Positions 32,498 through 41,678 of a stretch of DNA of 64,000 nucleotides are shown in pieces. Under the pieces are notes generated by a model that was not told the DNA's origin, ran no database searches, and was given only the letters and a program-made list of their open reading frames with translations. Made by a program: the position numbers and the translations under genes. The number at the start of each line of letters is the position of its first letter. The stretch's first letter is position 1. Source of the stretch: Rhodocyclaceae bacterium (GTDB lineage Bacteria > Pseudomonadota > Gammaproteobacteria > Burkholderiales > CAIKXV01); assembly GCA_020248265.1 (NCBI GenBank), contig JADCHX010000002.1, forward strand, positions 124,001-188,000. The letters run 5' to 3'.

Positions 32498-34342
32498 ATG
32501 AGCGATTTTTCCGGCGACCAAGAGCTGTTGAAGGAATTCCTGACCGAGGCTGGCGAGTTGCTGGCCGACGTCGACAACAAGCTGGTCGAACTAGAGCGGC
32601 GGCGGGACGACCCTGCACTGCTCAACCACATCTTCCGCGGCTTCCACACGATCAAGGGAGGTGCCGGCTTCCTCTGCGTGCAACCGCTGGTCGACCTCTG
32701 CCACCTCACCGAGAATCTGTTCGACCTGCTGCGCAACGGGTCGCTGAAACTCGATGCGGCGCTGATGGACGTGATCATGTCGGCGACCGGTTCGGTCCGC
32801 GACATGTTCGACACGCTTGCGAATTCGAGCCATCTCGCGCCAGCCGACCCGGCGCTGCTGGCCGACCTCGAGCGCGCGATCTCCGGGGAGGCGCTGGCCA
32901 TGCCGGCGTCGAAGGCAACCACCACGCCGGCACCGGATGCGCCGTCCGTGGCGCAAGGCGCCGTCGACTGGCCCGCGCTCTACAACGCCCTGACCGGGAT
33001 GCAGGCGCCCCTCGAGGTGGCAGAGCAGCAGGCAGCGGCCGTTCCTGCGGCGCCCTCCCCGCTCGGCCGGCGCGACACCGACCAGCCGGGTGTCCAAGCC
33101 GAACGCGCAGGCCGCCGCGACACAGACAAGCTGATCGTCAAGGAAAACACGATCCGCATCGACACGGCGCGGCTTGACCAGGTGCTGAACCTGTCCGGCG
33201 AGATCGGCCTGACCAAGAACCGACTGACGTGTCTGCGCACCAACATCATGCAGGGCGAGACGTCCCTCGAGGTGTTCCGGGCGCTGGACGAGGCGGTGAG
33301 CCAGCTGGATCTGCTGGTCGGCGACCTGCAGAACGCGGTGATGAAGACCCGCATGCAACCGGTCGGCCGACTGTTCCAGAAGTATCCGCGGATGGCGCGC
33401 GACCTCGCACGGCAGCTGGGCAAGGAACTCGAGCTGGAACTCTCCGGCGAGGAGACCGAACTCGACAAGACCATGGTCGAAGAATTGAACGACCCGCTGG
33501 TACACCTCGTGCGCAACGCGGCAGACCACGGCATCGAATCGCCCGAGGACCGCCGCGCGGCCGGCAAGCCGGACAAGGGCACGGTGCGCCTGTCCGCGCG
33601 CCAGGCCGGCGACCATATCGTCATCGAGATCAGCGACGACGGACGCGGGATGCGCCCCGACGTGCTGCGCCGGAAGGCGGTCGAGAAGGGGCTGCTGGAC
33701 ATCGAGGCAGCGAGCGCACTGGACGACCGGCAGGCACTGCACCTGATCTTCATGCCGGGCTTCTCGACCAAGGACGAAGTATCCAGCGTGTCCGGCCGCG
33801 GCGTCGGCATGGACGTGGTCAAGAGCAACATCCAGAAACTCAACGGCCGGATCGACATCAGCTCCGACCCCGGCGCGGGCACGCGCATCTCGATCTCGCT
33901 GCCGCTGACGCTGGCGATCCTGCCGGTTCTGGTGGTACGCGTTGGCGAGCAGCCATTCGCCGTGCCCCTGTCGATGGTGCGCGAGATCATCCCGATCCGC
34001 GCCAGGGAAGTGCAGGCGGTATCCGGACGAGCGACGATGGTCGTACGCGACGAGGTACTGCCGGTGCGCACGCTGTCGGGCCTCATCGGCTGGCCACAGC
34101 CGTTGCAACCGCGCTACGGCGTGCTGCTGCAGGCTTCGATGTCGTCGCTGGTGCTGGCAGTGGACAGCTTCATAGGCCGCGACGACGTCGTGATCAAGCC
34201 GCTCGAGCAGATCAAGCCCAAGGGCGTGGCGGGCGCGACGCTCGCCGGCGACGGCTCGGTGGTGCTGGTGCTCGACATGGAGACCCTGCTCTCGGAGCCC
34301 GGCCACGACGACCTGGCAACGCTGTTCGCCCAGGCCGCCTGA
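32498..34342 (+). CDS. cheA: chemotaxis histidine kinase CheA (without P2 domain)
   Basis: 614 aa. HPt domain at 1-105 with phosphorylated H50 in GFHTIKGGAGF. A ~90-residue linker lacks a recognisable CheY-binding P2 domain. The dimerisation domain follows at ~215-285 (IRIDTARLDQVLNLSGEIG), then the ATPase with N-box HLVRNAADHGIE, G1 DDGRGM and G2 GRGVGMDVV, and the CheW-like regulatory domain at ~470-605. It phosphorylates CheY and the two CheV receivers. It is the last gene of the chemotaxis run; no cheR, cheB or cheW follows in the window. Confidence 0.94.
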   Translation: MSDFSGDQELLKEFLTEAGELLADVDNKLVELERRRDDPALLNHIFRGFHTIKGGAGFLCVQPLVDLCHLTENLFDLLRNGSLKLDAALMDVIMSATGSVRDMFDTLANSSHLAPADPALLADLERAISGEALAMPASKATTTPAPDAPSVAQGAVDWPALYNALTGMQAPLEVAEQQAAAVPAAPSPLGRRDTDQPGVQAERAGRRDTDKLIVKENTIRIDTARLDQVLNLSGEIGLTKNRLTCLRTNIMQGETSLEVFRALDEAVSQLDLLVGDLQNAVMKTRMQPVGRLFQKYPRMARDLARQLGKELELELSGEETELDKTMVEELNDPLVHLVRNAADHGIESPEDRRAAGKPDKGTVRLSARQAGDHIVIEISDDGRGMRPDVLRRKAVEKGLLDIEAASALDDRQALHLIFMPGFSTKDEVSSVSGRGVGMDVVKSNIQKLNGRIDISSDPGAGTRISISLPLTLAILPVLVVRVGEQPFAVPLSMVREIIPIRAREVQAVSGRATMVVRDEVLPVRTLSGLIGWPQPLQPRYGVLLQASMSSLVLAVDSFIGRDDVVIKPLEQIKPKGVAGATLAGDGSVVLVLDMETLLSEPGHDDLATLFAQAA

Positions 34343-34437
34343 CCGGCTCGCGGCCGGCCGGGTGTGTCCGGACGCACCCAGGGTGCGTGATAACATCCAC
34401 GGCTTCCGTGGTTCGGCCACGCCCAGCGAATGCCCCG

Positions 34438-35751
34438 ATGTCCGGCCTAGCCACCCTGCCCCAGCCTCCGCACCCAGGCATCCTCCGGCTCAAGGACGTC
34501 TGGCTGATCTCCGCCGGCCATGCGATGACGCACTGGTACACGGCCACGTTCTACCTGCTGCTGCCGCTGATCGGCAGCGAACTGGGCCTGTCGTACGTGC
34601 AGATCGGCTTCATCATGACCGTGCAGCACACGATGGGCGCCGCGTCCAACCTGCCGGCAGGGATGCTGGTGGACCGCTACGGCAACCGGGCCCTGATGAT
34701 GGCCGCCTCGCTGTTCTGGGTCGGCTTCCCGTACCTGCTGATGGGCTTCACCAGCACCTACTGGGTCCTGCTCGCCTGCGTGACGCTGGTGTCGGTCGGA
34801 AACAACATCTGGCACCCGACCGCGATCGCGACGCTCGCCGACCGCTATCCCGGGCGCAAGGGCGTCACTTTGTCGGTGCACGCGATGGGAGGCAACGTCG
34901 GCGAAGCCGTCGCGCCGCTCGTGGTCGGCGCCCTGCTGGCCGCGTTCACCTGGCGTGAGGTGGTGGTGATGAACGTCGTGCCGGGTGTGTTCGCCTCCCT
35001 GCTGATCCTGGCGATGCTCGGTGCGCTGCCGAACCTGCGCACCGGACGCGGCGGGCAGGCTGCGCCCGGCGACGGCGGCATGGCCACCGCGGCGCCCGCA
35101 GCACGCACGGCGCCAGCGGCAGCGACGCCACGGCCCCTCTGGTCCGACCAGCTGGCGCAGTCGGCCGCGCTGCTGCGCAACCGGGCGATGGTCATGATCT
35201 GCACCAGCGCGGCGTTCCGCACGATGACCCAGACCGGACTGCTGGTATTCCTGCCGCTGTACCTCACCCACGACCTCGGCTATTCGATCTTCGCCGCCGG
35301 TGTCTGCCTGTTCGTGCTGCAGGCCGCAGGCTTCGCCGCATCGCCGATCGCCGGGCACCTGTCCGACCGGATGGGTCGCTCGCGCATCGTGGCCGGGTCG
35401 ATGATCATGAGCGCGGTAGTGATCGGCGTGATGCTGCTCGCGCCGGGCACGCCGCTATTCATCGCCTGCACGGCGCTGCTCGGCTTCTTCCTGTATGCGG
35501 TGCGCGCAGTGCTGCAGGCCTGGATGCTGGACACCACTCCGGCTTCCGCATCCGGCACCGCCGTGGGCATCATGTTCAGCACGCAGGCAATAGGAGCGGC
35601 CATCGCTCCACTGCTCGCCGGCTGGGTCGCCGACACCTGGGGCCTGCTGGCCGTCTTCTATTTCCTCGCCGGCACGATCGTGCTGGCCAACTTCTTCGTG
35701 TTCCTGATGCCGCGCGACCTGTTCGAGCGGCGCGGCGGCACGACTGCCTGA
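34438..35751 (+). CDS. MFS transporter
   Basis: 437 aa from MSGLATLPQPPHPG; the open frame upstream lies inside cheA in another phase. Twelve predicted helices, with LVDRYGNRALMMAAS (loop 2-3 motif) and SDRMGRSRIVAGSM (repeat in the second half), and a ~45-residue Ala/Pro-rich central loop. Two small inverted repeats lie just upstream (34372-34388 and 34397-34411). It is 17 bp before an alpha/beta hydrolase, so uptake followed by hydrolysis of one compound, possibly an ester, is inferred. Confidence 0.87.
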   Translation: MSGLATLPQPPHPGILRLKDVWLISAGHAMTHWYTATFYLLLPLIGSELGLSYVQIGFIMTVQHTMGAASNLPAGMLVDRYGNRALMMAASLFWVGFPYLLMGFTSTYWVLLACVTLVSVGNNIWHPTAIATLADRYPGRKGVTLSVHAMGGNVGEAVAPLVVGALLAAFTWREVVVMNVVPGVFASLLILAMLGALPNLRTGRGGQAAPGDGGMATAAPAARTAPAAATPRPLWSDQLAQSAALLRNRAMVMICTSAAFRTMTQTGLLVFLPLYLTHDLGYSIFAAGVCLFVLQAAGFAASPIAGHLSDRMGRSRIVAGSMIMSAVVIGVMLLAPGTPLFIACTALLGFFLYAVRAVLQAWMLDTTPASASGTAVGIMFSTQAIGAAIAPLLAGWVADTWGLLAVFYFLAGTIVLANFFVFLMPRDLFERRGGTTA

Positions 35752-35768
35752 AAAGGAGCGCATCACCG

Positions 35769-36686
35769 ATGAGCACGACCGAAGCCACCGTTGCCGGCCA
35801 GGAGCACTGGGCGAAGAAGGGCGACATCAACCTGTACCTGTGGGAGAAGCGCGCCGTTGCGGGCACCGGCAGCAACGGCACGATCCTCTGGGTTCACGGT
35901 TCGTCGATGGCCTCGACCCCGACCTTCGACCTGACCGTCCCGGGTCGCCCGGACTCCTCCGTGATGGACTGGTTCGCCAGGCGTGGCTTCGACAACTGGT
36001 GCGTCGACATGGAAGGCTACGGCCGATCCGACAAGTCGCGCGACATCTATTTCGACATCGCCAACGGCGCCGACGACGTGAAGGCGGCCAGCGACTACAT
36101 CATGAAGACCCGCGGCACGAAGCAGTTCATGGTCTACGGCATATCCTCCGGCGCGCTGCGCGCGGCGATGTTCGCCGAGCGCAATCCCGAGCGGGTGTCG
36201 CGCCTGGCCCTCGACGCGTTCGTCTGGACCGGCGAAGGCGCCCCGACCCTCGCAGAGCGTAAGAAGAAGCTGGCCGATTTCATCGCCATCAAGAAACGCC
36301 CGATCGACCGCGCCTTCGTGCATTCGATCTTCAACCGCGACCATCCTGGCTGCGCCGACGAGGCGACGATCGAAGCCTTCGCCGACGCGATCCTGGCGCT
36401 CGACCACGAGATGCCGACGGGCACCTACGTCGACATGTGTTCGAAACTGCCGGTGGTAGACCCGGCCAGGATCAGCGCCGCCACCCTGCTGATGCGCGGT
36501 GAATTCGACGGCATCGCGGCACTGGACGACCTGATCGAGTTCTACAGGCGCCTGCCCAACGCAGACAAGCAGTTCGCGATGATGGCCGGCATCTCGCACG
36601 CGAGCTTCCAGCAGAAGAACTACAAGATGTGCTATCACATCCTGCATTCGTTCTTCACGCAGCCGGAACCGCTCTACCGCGGCTGA
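35769..36686 (+). CDS. alpha/beta hydrolase
   Basis: 305 aa. Oxyanion-hole strand VHGSSMAS (42-49), nucleophile elbow GISSG with Ser126, acidic residue in LMRGEFDGIAAL and catalytic His in GISHASF near the end complete the triad. No signal peptide, so cytoplasmic. The insert at ~150-215 forms a lid (FVWTGEGAPTLAERKKK). It shares a transcript with the MFS gene. Ester or C-C hydrolase chemistry is possible; the substrate is not deducible. Confidence 0.87.
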   Translation: MSTTEATVAGQEHWAKKGDINLYLWEKRAVAGTGSNGTILWVHGSSMASTPTFDLTVPGRPDSSVMDWFARRGFDNWCVDMEGYGRSDKSRDIYFDIANGADDVKAASDYIMKTRGTKQFMVYGISSGALRAAMFAERNPERVSRLALDAFVWTGEGAPTLAERKKKLADFIAIKKRPIDRAFVHSIFNRDHPGCADEATIEAFADAILALDHEMPTGTYVDMCSKLPVVDPARISAATLLMRGEFDGIAALDDLIEFYRRLPNADKQFAMMAGISHASFQQKNYKMCYHILHSFFTQPEPLYRG

Positions 36687-36693
36687 TGCCCTG

Positions 36694-36725
36694 CCGATCC
36701 GTGCCACCACCATGGCACGGATCGG
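36694..36725. terminator. 13-bp perfect hairpin between convergent genes
   Basis: CCGATCCGTGCCA (36694-36706) pairs perfectly with TGGCACGGATCGG (36713-36725), loop CCACCA. It lies 8 bp after the hydrolase stop and about 105 bp from the stop of the convergent Bug gene. There is no T-run, so termination efficiency is uncertain; an RNA-protecting 3' end or bidirectional block is plausible. Confidence 0.5.
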
Positions 36726-36831
36726 GTGCCGCACAGGTACGAGCAGTGCGCCCGGCGGGCGTTCACTGCGCCGGCCAGCCTCGCGCGACGTCCATGCAGG
36801 GCTGGTGCGCGAGCGGCATCCGTTGTCCCCG

Positions 36832-37854
36832 TCAGTCGATCCTGGCGCCAACCGCCTTGACGATCCTGGCCCACTTCACCATCTCGGCATTGAACAGCTT
36901 GCCGAACTCGTCCGGCGTGCCGCCGATCACCTCGTTGCCGCCATCGACCAGCGGCTTGCGCACCACCGGATCCTTCAGTGCCTTGACGATCTCGGCGTTC
37001 ATCCGCATGACGATCTCGCGCGGGGTGTTGGCCGGTGCCAGCAGGCCGAGCCAGAGTGTTGCGTCGTACCCTGGCACTGCCTCCCCGATCGCCGGTACGT
37101 CCGGCAGCGCGGCGTTGCGCTGCGCGGTCGTCACGCCCAGTGCACGCAGCTTGCCGGACCGGATGAACGGCAGCACCGCGCTCATGCCGGTGAAGGACAT
37201 CGACACCTCGCCGCCGAGCAGCGCCGCGATCGCCGGGCCGCTGCCCTTGAACGGCACATGCTCCATCTCGGTCTTCGCCAGCGACTCGAACAATGCCGCG
37301 AACAGATGCTGCGAACTGCCGTTGCCGGACGATGCATAGAAGATCTGCTTCGGCCGCTTGCGTGCGACCTCGATCAGTTCTTTCACGTTCTTCGCCGGGA
37401 AGGATGGATGCACCACCAGCACGTTGGGCGTCGAGGCGAAGTGGATGACCGGGGTGAAGTCCTTCACCGGATCGTAGGAAAGCTTGCCGTACAGTGCCGC
37501 GTTGATCACGTTCGTGTTGGACACGACCAGCCACGAATAACCGTCGGGCTGGGCCCGCGCGACGGCCTCCGAACCGAGCGTGCCGCCGGCACCCGGGCGA
37601 TTCTCGATCACCACCTGCTGACCGAGCGTCTCAGACAGCTTCTGGCCGATGATGCGTGCCGGGATGTCGGCGACACCGCCCGACGAGAACGGCACCACCC
37701 ACCGGACCGGCTTCACGGGCCATGCCTGGCAGAAGGCCGTGATCGGCAATGCGGCTGTCAACGCGAACGCTGCAGCGGCGAACGCCGCTCGGCTGGACGT
37801 GCCGGCCTCTTGCGCCGCGCCTGCCGGCGCAGTGCGGTGTTTCGGGTGCTCCAT
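36832..37854 (-). CDS. Bug/TctC-family periplasmic substrate-binding protein
   Basis: 340 aa from the ATG with GGAG 7-8 nt upstream (MEHPKHRT); ATGs at 37866 and 37941 lack ribosome sites. The leader is unusually long, with a polar stretch to about residue 20 and a core AAFAAAAFALTAALPITAF. Motifs are VPFSSGGVADIPARIIGQKL, VIENRPGAGG, QPDGYSWLV, EHVPFKGSGP (PFKG) and LPDVPAIGEAVPGYD. The ligand loop SSGGVAD lacks the usual PGGG, unlike the other Bug proteins here, so a different ligand is likely. Confidence 0.9.
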   Translation of the reverse strand: MEHPKHRTAPAGAAQEAGTSSRAAFAAAAFALTAALPITAFCQAWPVKPVRWVVPFSSGGVADIPARIIGQKLSETLGQQVVIENRPGAGGTLGSEAVARAQPDGYSWLVVSNTNVINAALYGKLSYDPVKDFTPVIHFASTPNVLVVHPSFPAKNVKELIEVARKRPKQIFYASSGNGSSQHLFAALFESLAKTEMEHVPFKGSGPAIAALLGGEVSMSFTGMSAVLPFIRSGKLRALGVTTAQRNAALPDVPAIGEAVPGYDATLWLGLLAPANTPREIVMRMNAEIVKALKDPVVRKPLVDGGNEVIGGTPDEFGKLFNAEMVKWARIVKAVGARID

Positions 37855-38027
37855 GCGTATCTCCATCCGTGCGGTCGCTCCGACCGCATTCTTTGTCCCT
37901 GAACTCGACGTCGGCAGCATTTTTCCGACTCCCTGACGCAAACCTGTCGGATGCTACCATCGGAGCGTCGGGACATCGGCCAGCGCGCGTTCGTACGACA
38001 CCCTGAACGTTCCGGGCACGCGCCTGC

Positions 38028-38957
38028 TCAGTAGCCCCGGTCCGGATCCACCACGTTGCGAAGGGCGCCACCGGCGCGCCATTGCTGCAGGTTCTCGATC
38101 ACCAGCGCAGCCGCAGTGGGCAGGCTGGTCACGCTGGCGATGTGCGGCGTGATCAGGATGCGCGGGTGCGTCCAGAACGGATGCCCCGCCGGCAACGGCT
38201 CGGTCTCGAACACGTCGAGCGTGGCCGAGGACAGCTGACCGGCATCGAGTGCCGCGACCAGGTCTGCATCGACCACATGGCCGCCGCGCGCAGCGTTCAC
38301 CAGGCAGCTGCCGCGCGGCATCCGGGCGAAGGTCGATGCACCGAGGATGCCGCGCGTCTGGGCCGTCAGCGGCAAAAGGCAGACCAGGATCTGACTGCCG
38401 GAGAGGAAGGCGGACAGGCCGGCATCGCCCGCGTAGGTCTCGACGCCCGGCACCGTGCGGATGCGCCGTGACCAGCCCCGCACGTTGAAGCCCAGCCCCC
38501 GCAGCGCCACCGACGCACACGCGCCGAGTTCGCCCAGGCCCATGATTCCCACGACGCGCTCGGCGGCAAACGGACGCACCCGCTTCTGCCAGCGTCCGGC
38601 CTGCTGCAGCCAGTGGTAGTGGTCGAGTTCGCAATGATGGCGCAGCACCGCCGCCAGCACATACTCGGTCATCAGCACGCCGAGGTTGGGATCGACCATG
38701 CGCACCAGCGGCACCTGTCGGGGGAATGCCGGATCGGCGAGCAGCCCGTCGACGCCGGCACCGAGCGAGAACACCGCACGCAGGTTGGGGTAGCGTGCAA
38801 GGTCGCCCGGCTGGGTACGCCACGCGAAAGCAACGTCCACGTCGGCGGGATCGCCGATATCGGGCCAGACGCGAACCTGGAGGGAAGGATCCAGTTCCAG
38901 GAACATCTCGCGCCACGCATTCCCGTTCTCGGTGGGCGCATTGATCAGCAGGACCAT
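38028..38957 (-). CDS. D-2-hydroxyacid dehydrogenase (GhrA-like glyoxylate/hydroxypyruvate reductase)
   Basis: 309 aa. NAD(P)-binding loop GIMGLGELGACASVALRGLG with the next Arg pair in GWSRRIR, a catalytic Arg in NAARGGHVVD, Glu in VFETEPLP and His in ITPHIASVTS, all in standard order. Length and the short N-terminal domain (SLGAGVDGLL) match the GhrA branch, which reduces glyoxylate or hydroxypyruvate to glycolate or glycerate. It lies in its own minus-strand slot, about 100 bp after zapE's stop on the upstream side and 173 bp before the Bug gene. Confidence 0.87.
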   Translation of the reverse strand: MVLLINAPTENGNAWREMFLELDPSLQVRVWPDIGDPADVDVAFAWRTQPGDLARYPNLRAVFSLGAGVDGLLADPAFPRQVPLVRMVDPNLGVLMTEYVLAAVLRHHCELDHYHWLQQAGRWQKRVRPFAAERVVGIMGLGELGACASVALRGLGFNVRGWSRRIRTVPGVETYAGDAGLSAFLSGSQILVCLLPLTAQTRGILGASTFARMPRGSCLVNAARGGHVVDADLVAALDAGQLSSATLDVFETEPLPAGHPFWTHPRILITPHIASVTSLPTAAALVIENLQQWRAGGALRNVVDPDRGY

Positions 38958-39055
38958 CGTCGACTCCGGCGAATGATGCGCGCGGCTGCACGCATCGACG
39001 GAGCGTACCGCAGGTGGGTCGGGATCGCTGCGTGCGTACGGGTGAGACCGGTACC

Positions 39056-40192
39056 TCAGGGAAGGTGCGGCTCGGCGAGATAGTGCACCGACTGCATCTC
39101 GACGAGGCGACTGACAGTGCGGTCGAACTCGCCGCTGCCCTTCTGCTCCTTGTAGACATCGTCGAGCGGAACGCGCACGAACAGCCGCTCGACCGTCACT
39201 TCCGCCGACAGGATCAGCTTCACCCGGCGGTCGTAGAACTCGTCGATAAGCCAGACGAACCGGCGCGCGACATCGCGTTCGTCGGACGTCAGTTCGGGTA
39301 CGCCGGACACGATCACGGTATGGAAGCGCCGCGCGAGCTCGATGTAATCCGACTTGCCGCGCGGACCGTCGCACAGCATGCGGAAGTCGAACCAGGCGGT
39401 GCCACTGGCGACGCGGCGTGCGACGAACACCCGGTCGTCGACCTCGATCGGGACCCCGGTCTCGCCGGTCTCGCCGGACAGCGCCCGGAACTCCGCCTCG
39501 AGCCGCGCCTCGACCGCTGCATCGATCGGCGTGTGATAGACGCCTCCCGCGTGCAGCGCACGCAGCCGGTAGTCGACTTCGGATTCGACCTCGATCACTT
39601 CGAGGTGCTGCTTGAGCAGTTCGATCGCCGGCAGGAAGCCGCTGCGCTGCAGGCCGTTGCGGTACAGGTCGTCCGGCTTCGCGTTCGAGGTGGTCACCAG
39701 CACGATGCCCTCCTCTACCAGCCCTTCGAGCAGGTTGCGCATCAGCATCGCGTCGGTGATGTCGGTCACGTGGAACTCATCGAGGCACAGCAACCGCGCA
39801 TCCTTCGCGATCAGGCGGGCTACCTCGCGCATCGGGTTCGCGCGGCCCTGGAGGTCGCGCAGGCTGTGATGGATCTCCTGCATGAACCGGTGGAAGTGGA
39901 TGCGCTTCTTCCTCGTCGCCGGCACGGCAGCGAAGAACGTGTCCATCAGGAAGCTCTTGCCCCGGCCGACGCCGCCCCACAGGTAAAGGCCGCGCACGGT
40001 ACGCCGGCGCGACAGGCGGCCCAGCAGCGATCGCCCGGCGCGCTCGAGTTCGGCCATACCGTCGAACACGCGCCCGAATGCCGGAAGGGTCGCCTCCTGG
40101 GCAGGATCGAGCGTGTAGCCATGCGCAGAGGCATGGCGTCGCATCCAGGCCGCGAGGGCGCCGCCCTCGGCAGGGGGCGGCGCCTTCACCAC
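39056..40192 (-). CDS. zapE: cell division ATPase ZapE (AFG1 family)
   Basis: 378 aa from the first of two GTG codons (40192, 40189), chosen because homology seems to begin at GGALAAWMRRHASAHGY; an ATG at 40144 would give 362 aa. Walker A LWGGVGRGKSFLMD, Walker B RLLCLDEFHVTD, and sensor VTTSNAKPDDLY identify the AFG1/ZapE P-loop ATPase. ZapE interacts with FtsZ at the septum in gammaproteobacteria. It lies 59 bp downstream of lpdA, a placement that makes it part of the odh transcript. Confidence 0.88.
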   Translation of the reverse strand: MVKAPPPAEGGALAAWMRRHASAHGYTLDPAQEATLPAFGRVFDGMAELERAGRSLLGRLSRRRTVRGLYLWGGVGRGKSFLMDTFFAAVPATRKKRIHFHRFMQEIHHSLRDLQGRANPMREVARLIAKDARLLCLDEFHVTDITDAMLMRNLLEGLVEEGIVLVTTSNAKPDDLYRNGLQRSGFLPAIELLKQHLEVIEVESEVDYRLRALHAGGVYHTPIDAAVEARLEAEFRALSGETGETGVPIEVDDRVFVARRVASGTAWFDFRMLCDGPRGKSDYIELARRFHTVIVSGVPELTSDERDVARRFVWLIDEFYDRRVKLILSAEVTVERLFVRVPLDDVYKEQKGSGEFDRTVSRLVEMQSVHYLAEPHLP

Positions 40193-40251
40193 CGCTTCGG
40201 ATCCTGCCGCGCCTGCGCCGGCCGCGGCTCCCGGGACTGTCGGATTCCCGT

Positions 40252-41676
40252 TCAGAAGTGCAGCGATCGCTTGTCGACCGCGAGCGCCGCCTCGTGGATC
40301 ACCTCGGACAGCGTCGGATGCGCGTGAACGATCCGGGCAAGGTCCTCGGAACTCGCGGAGAACTCCATCGCAACCACCGCCTCGGAGATCAGTTCCGAAG
40401 CATGGGCGGCGATGATATGCACGCCCAGGATACGGTCGGTCTTCGCATCGGCGATCATCTTCACGAAACCGGTGGTGTCGCCCATGCCCATCGCGCGACC
40501 GTTGGCCATGAACGGAATCTGCCCGGTGCGATAGGCCACGCCTTCGGCCTTCAGCTGCTGCTCCGTCTTGCCGACCCACGCAATCTCGGGCGAGGTGTAG
40601 ATCACCCAGGGCACCGTATCGAGGTTCACATGGCCGGCCTGTCCGGCGATGATCTCGGCGACCATCACGCCCTCTTCCATCGCCTTGTGCGCAAGCATCG
40701 GCCCGCGTACCACGTCGCCGACGGCGTAGACATTGGGCAGCGTGGAACGGCAATGGCCATCGACCTCGATGAAGCCGCGGGCGTCCAGCTTGAGGCCGAC
40801 CGCGTCTGCAGCCAGGCCGTCGGTGTTGGGGACGCGGCCGATCGACACGATCAGCCTGTCGCACTCGAGCGTCGTCGCCTTGCCGTCCTGCTCGTAGGCG
40901 ATCGACACGCCCGCCTTGCCCTTCTTCACTTCGCCGATCTTGCAGCCCAGCTTGATATCCAGGCCCTGCTTTGCCGTGAACACCTTCCAGGCTTCCTTCG
41001 ACACCGCCTCGTCGCAGGCGCCGAGGAACGTCGGCAGGGCTTCGAGGATGGTGACCTCGGCGCCCAGCCGCTTCCACACCGAACCGAGTTCCAGCCCGAT
41101 CACGCCGGAGCCGATGATGCCGAGCTTCGTCGGCACTGCCTTGAAATCGAGCGCGCCGACGTTGTCGACGATGGTCTCGTTGTCCACCGGCACGCCCGGC
41201 AGCGGACGCGAGCGCGAACCGGTGGCGACGATCACATGCTTCGCCTCGACAGCCTCGCCGCCGATGTCGAGCTTCCAGCCTGCACCGCCTGCCGCGACGA
41301 ACTTGCCATGGCCGGGAATGAAGGTGACCTTGTACTTGCGGAACAGGCCCTTGATGCCACCGGTGAACTGATCGACGATCTTGTTCTTGCGCCCGACCAT
41401 GGTGCCGATGTCGATCTTCGCATCCGAAACCGTGATGCCGTGCTGGGCAAAGCCCTCGTGCAGCAGGTGGTAGTTCTCGGAGGACTGCAGCAACGCCTTG
41501 GACGGGATGCAGCCCACGTTCAGGCAGGTGCCGCCGAGCCGGGGCTCGCCCTTCGGATCCGCGTAGGGATTCGATTCAGCGCACGCAACGGACAGCCCGA
41601 GCTGCCCGGCGCGGATCGCGGCTACATAGCCGGCGGGGCCGCCGCCGATCACGACTACGTCGAATTGCTTGGCCAT
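40252..41676 (-). CDS. lpdA: dihydrolipoyl dehydrogenase (E3)
   Basis: 474 aa, full length. FAD loop [18 protein letters not shown] (7-24), redox disulfide C51/C56 in [16 protein letters not shown] loop [16 protein letters not shown], and the C-terminal interface catalytic pair HAHPTLSE. It reoxidises dihydrolipoamide of the 2-oxoglutarate dehydrogenase complex with NAD+. It begins 2 nt after the sucB stop, so it is the dedicated E3 of this complex, though it may also serve others. Confidence 0.96.
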   Translation of the reverse strand: MAKQFDVVVIGGGPAGYVAAIRAGQLGLSVACAESNPYADPKGEPRLGGTCLNVGCIPSKALLQSSENYHLLHEGFAQHGITVSDAKIDIGTMVGRKNKIVDQFTGGIKGLFRKYKVTFIPGHGKFVAAGGAGWKLDIGGEAVEAKHVIVATGSRSRPLPGVPVDNETIVDNVGALDFKAVPTKLGIIGSGVIGLELGSVWKRLGAEVTILEALPTFLGACDEAVSKEAWKVFTAKQGLDIKLGCKIGEVKKGKAGVSIAYEQDGKATTLECDRLIVSIGRVPNTDGLAADAVGLKLDARGFIEVDGHCRSTLPNVYAVGDVVRGPMLAHKAMEEGVMVAEIIAGQAGHVNLDTVPWVIYTSPEIAWVGKTEQQLKAEGVAYRTGQIPFMANGRAMGMGDTTGFVKMIADAKTDRILGVHIIAAHASELISEAVVAMEFSASSEDLARIVHAHPTLSEVIHEAALAVDKRSLHF

Positions 41677-41678
41677 GG

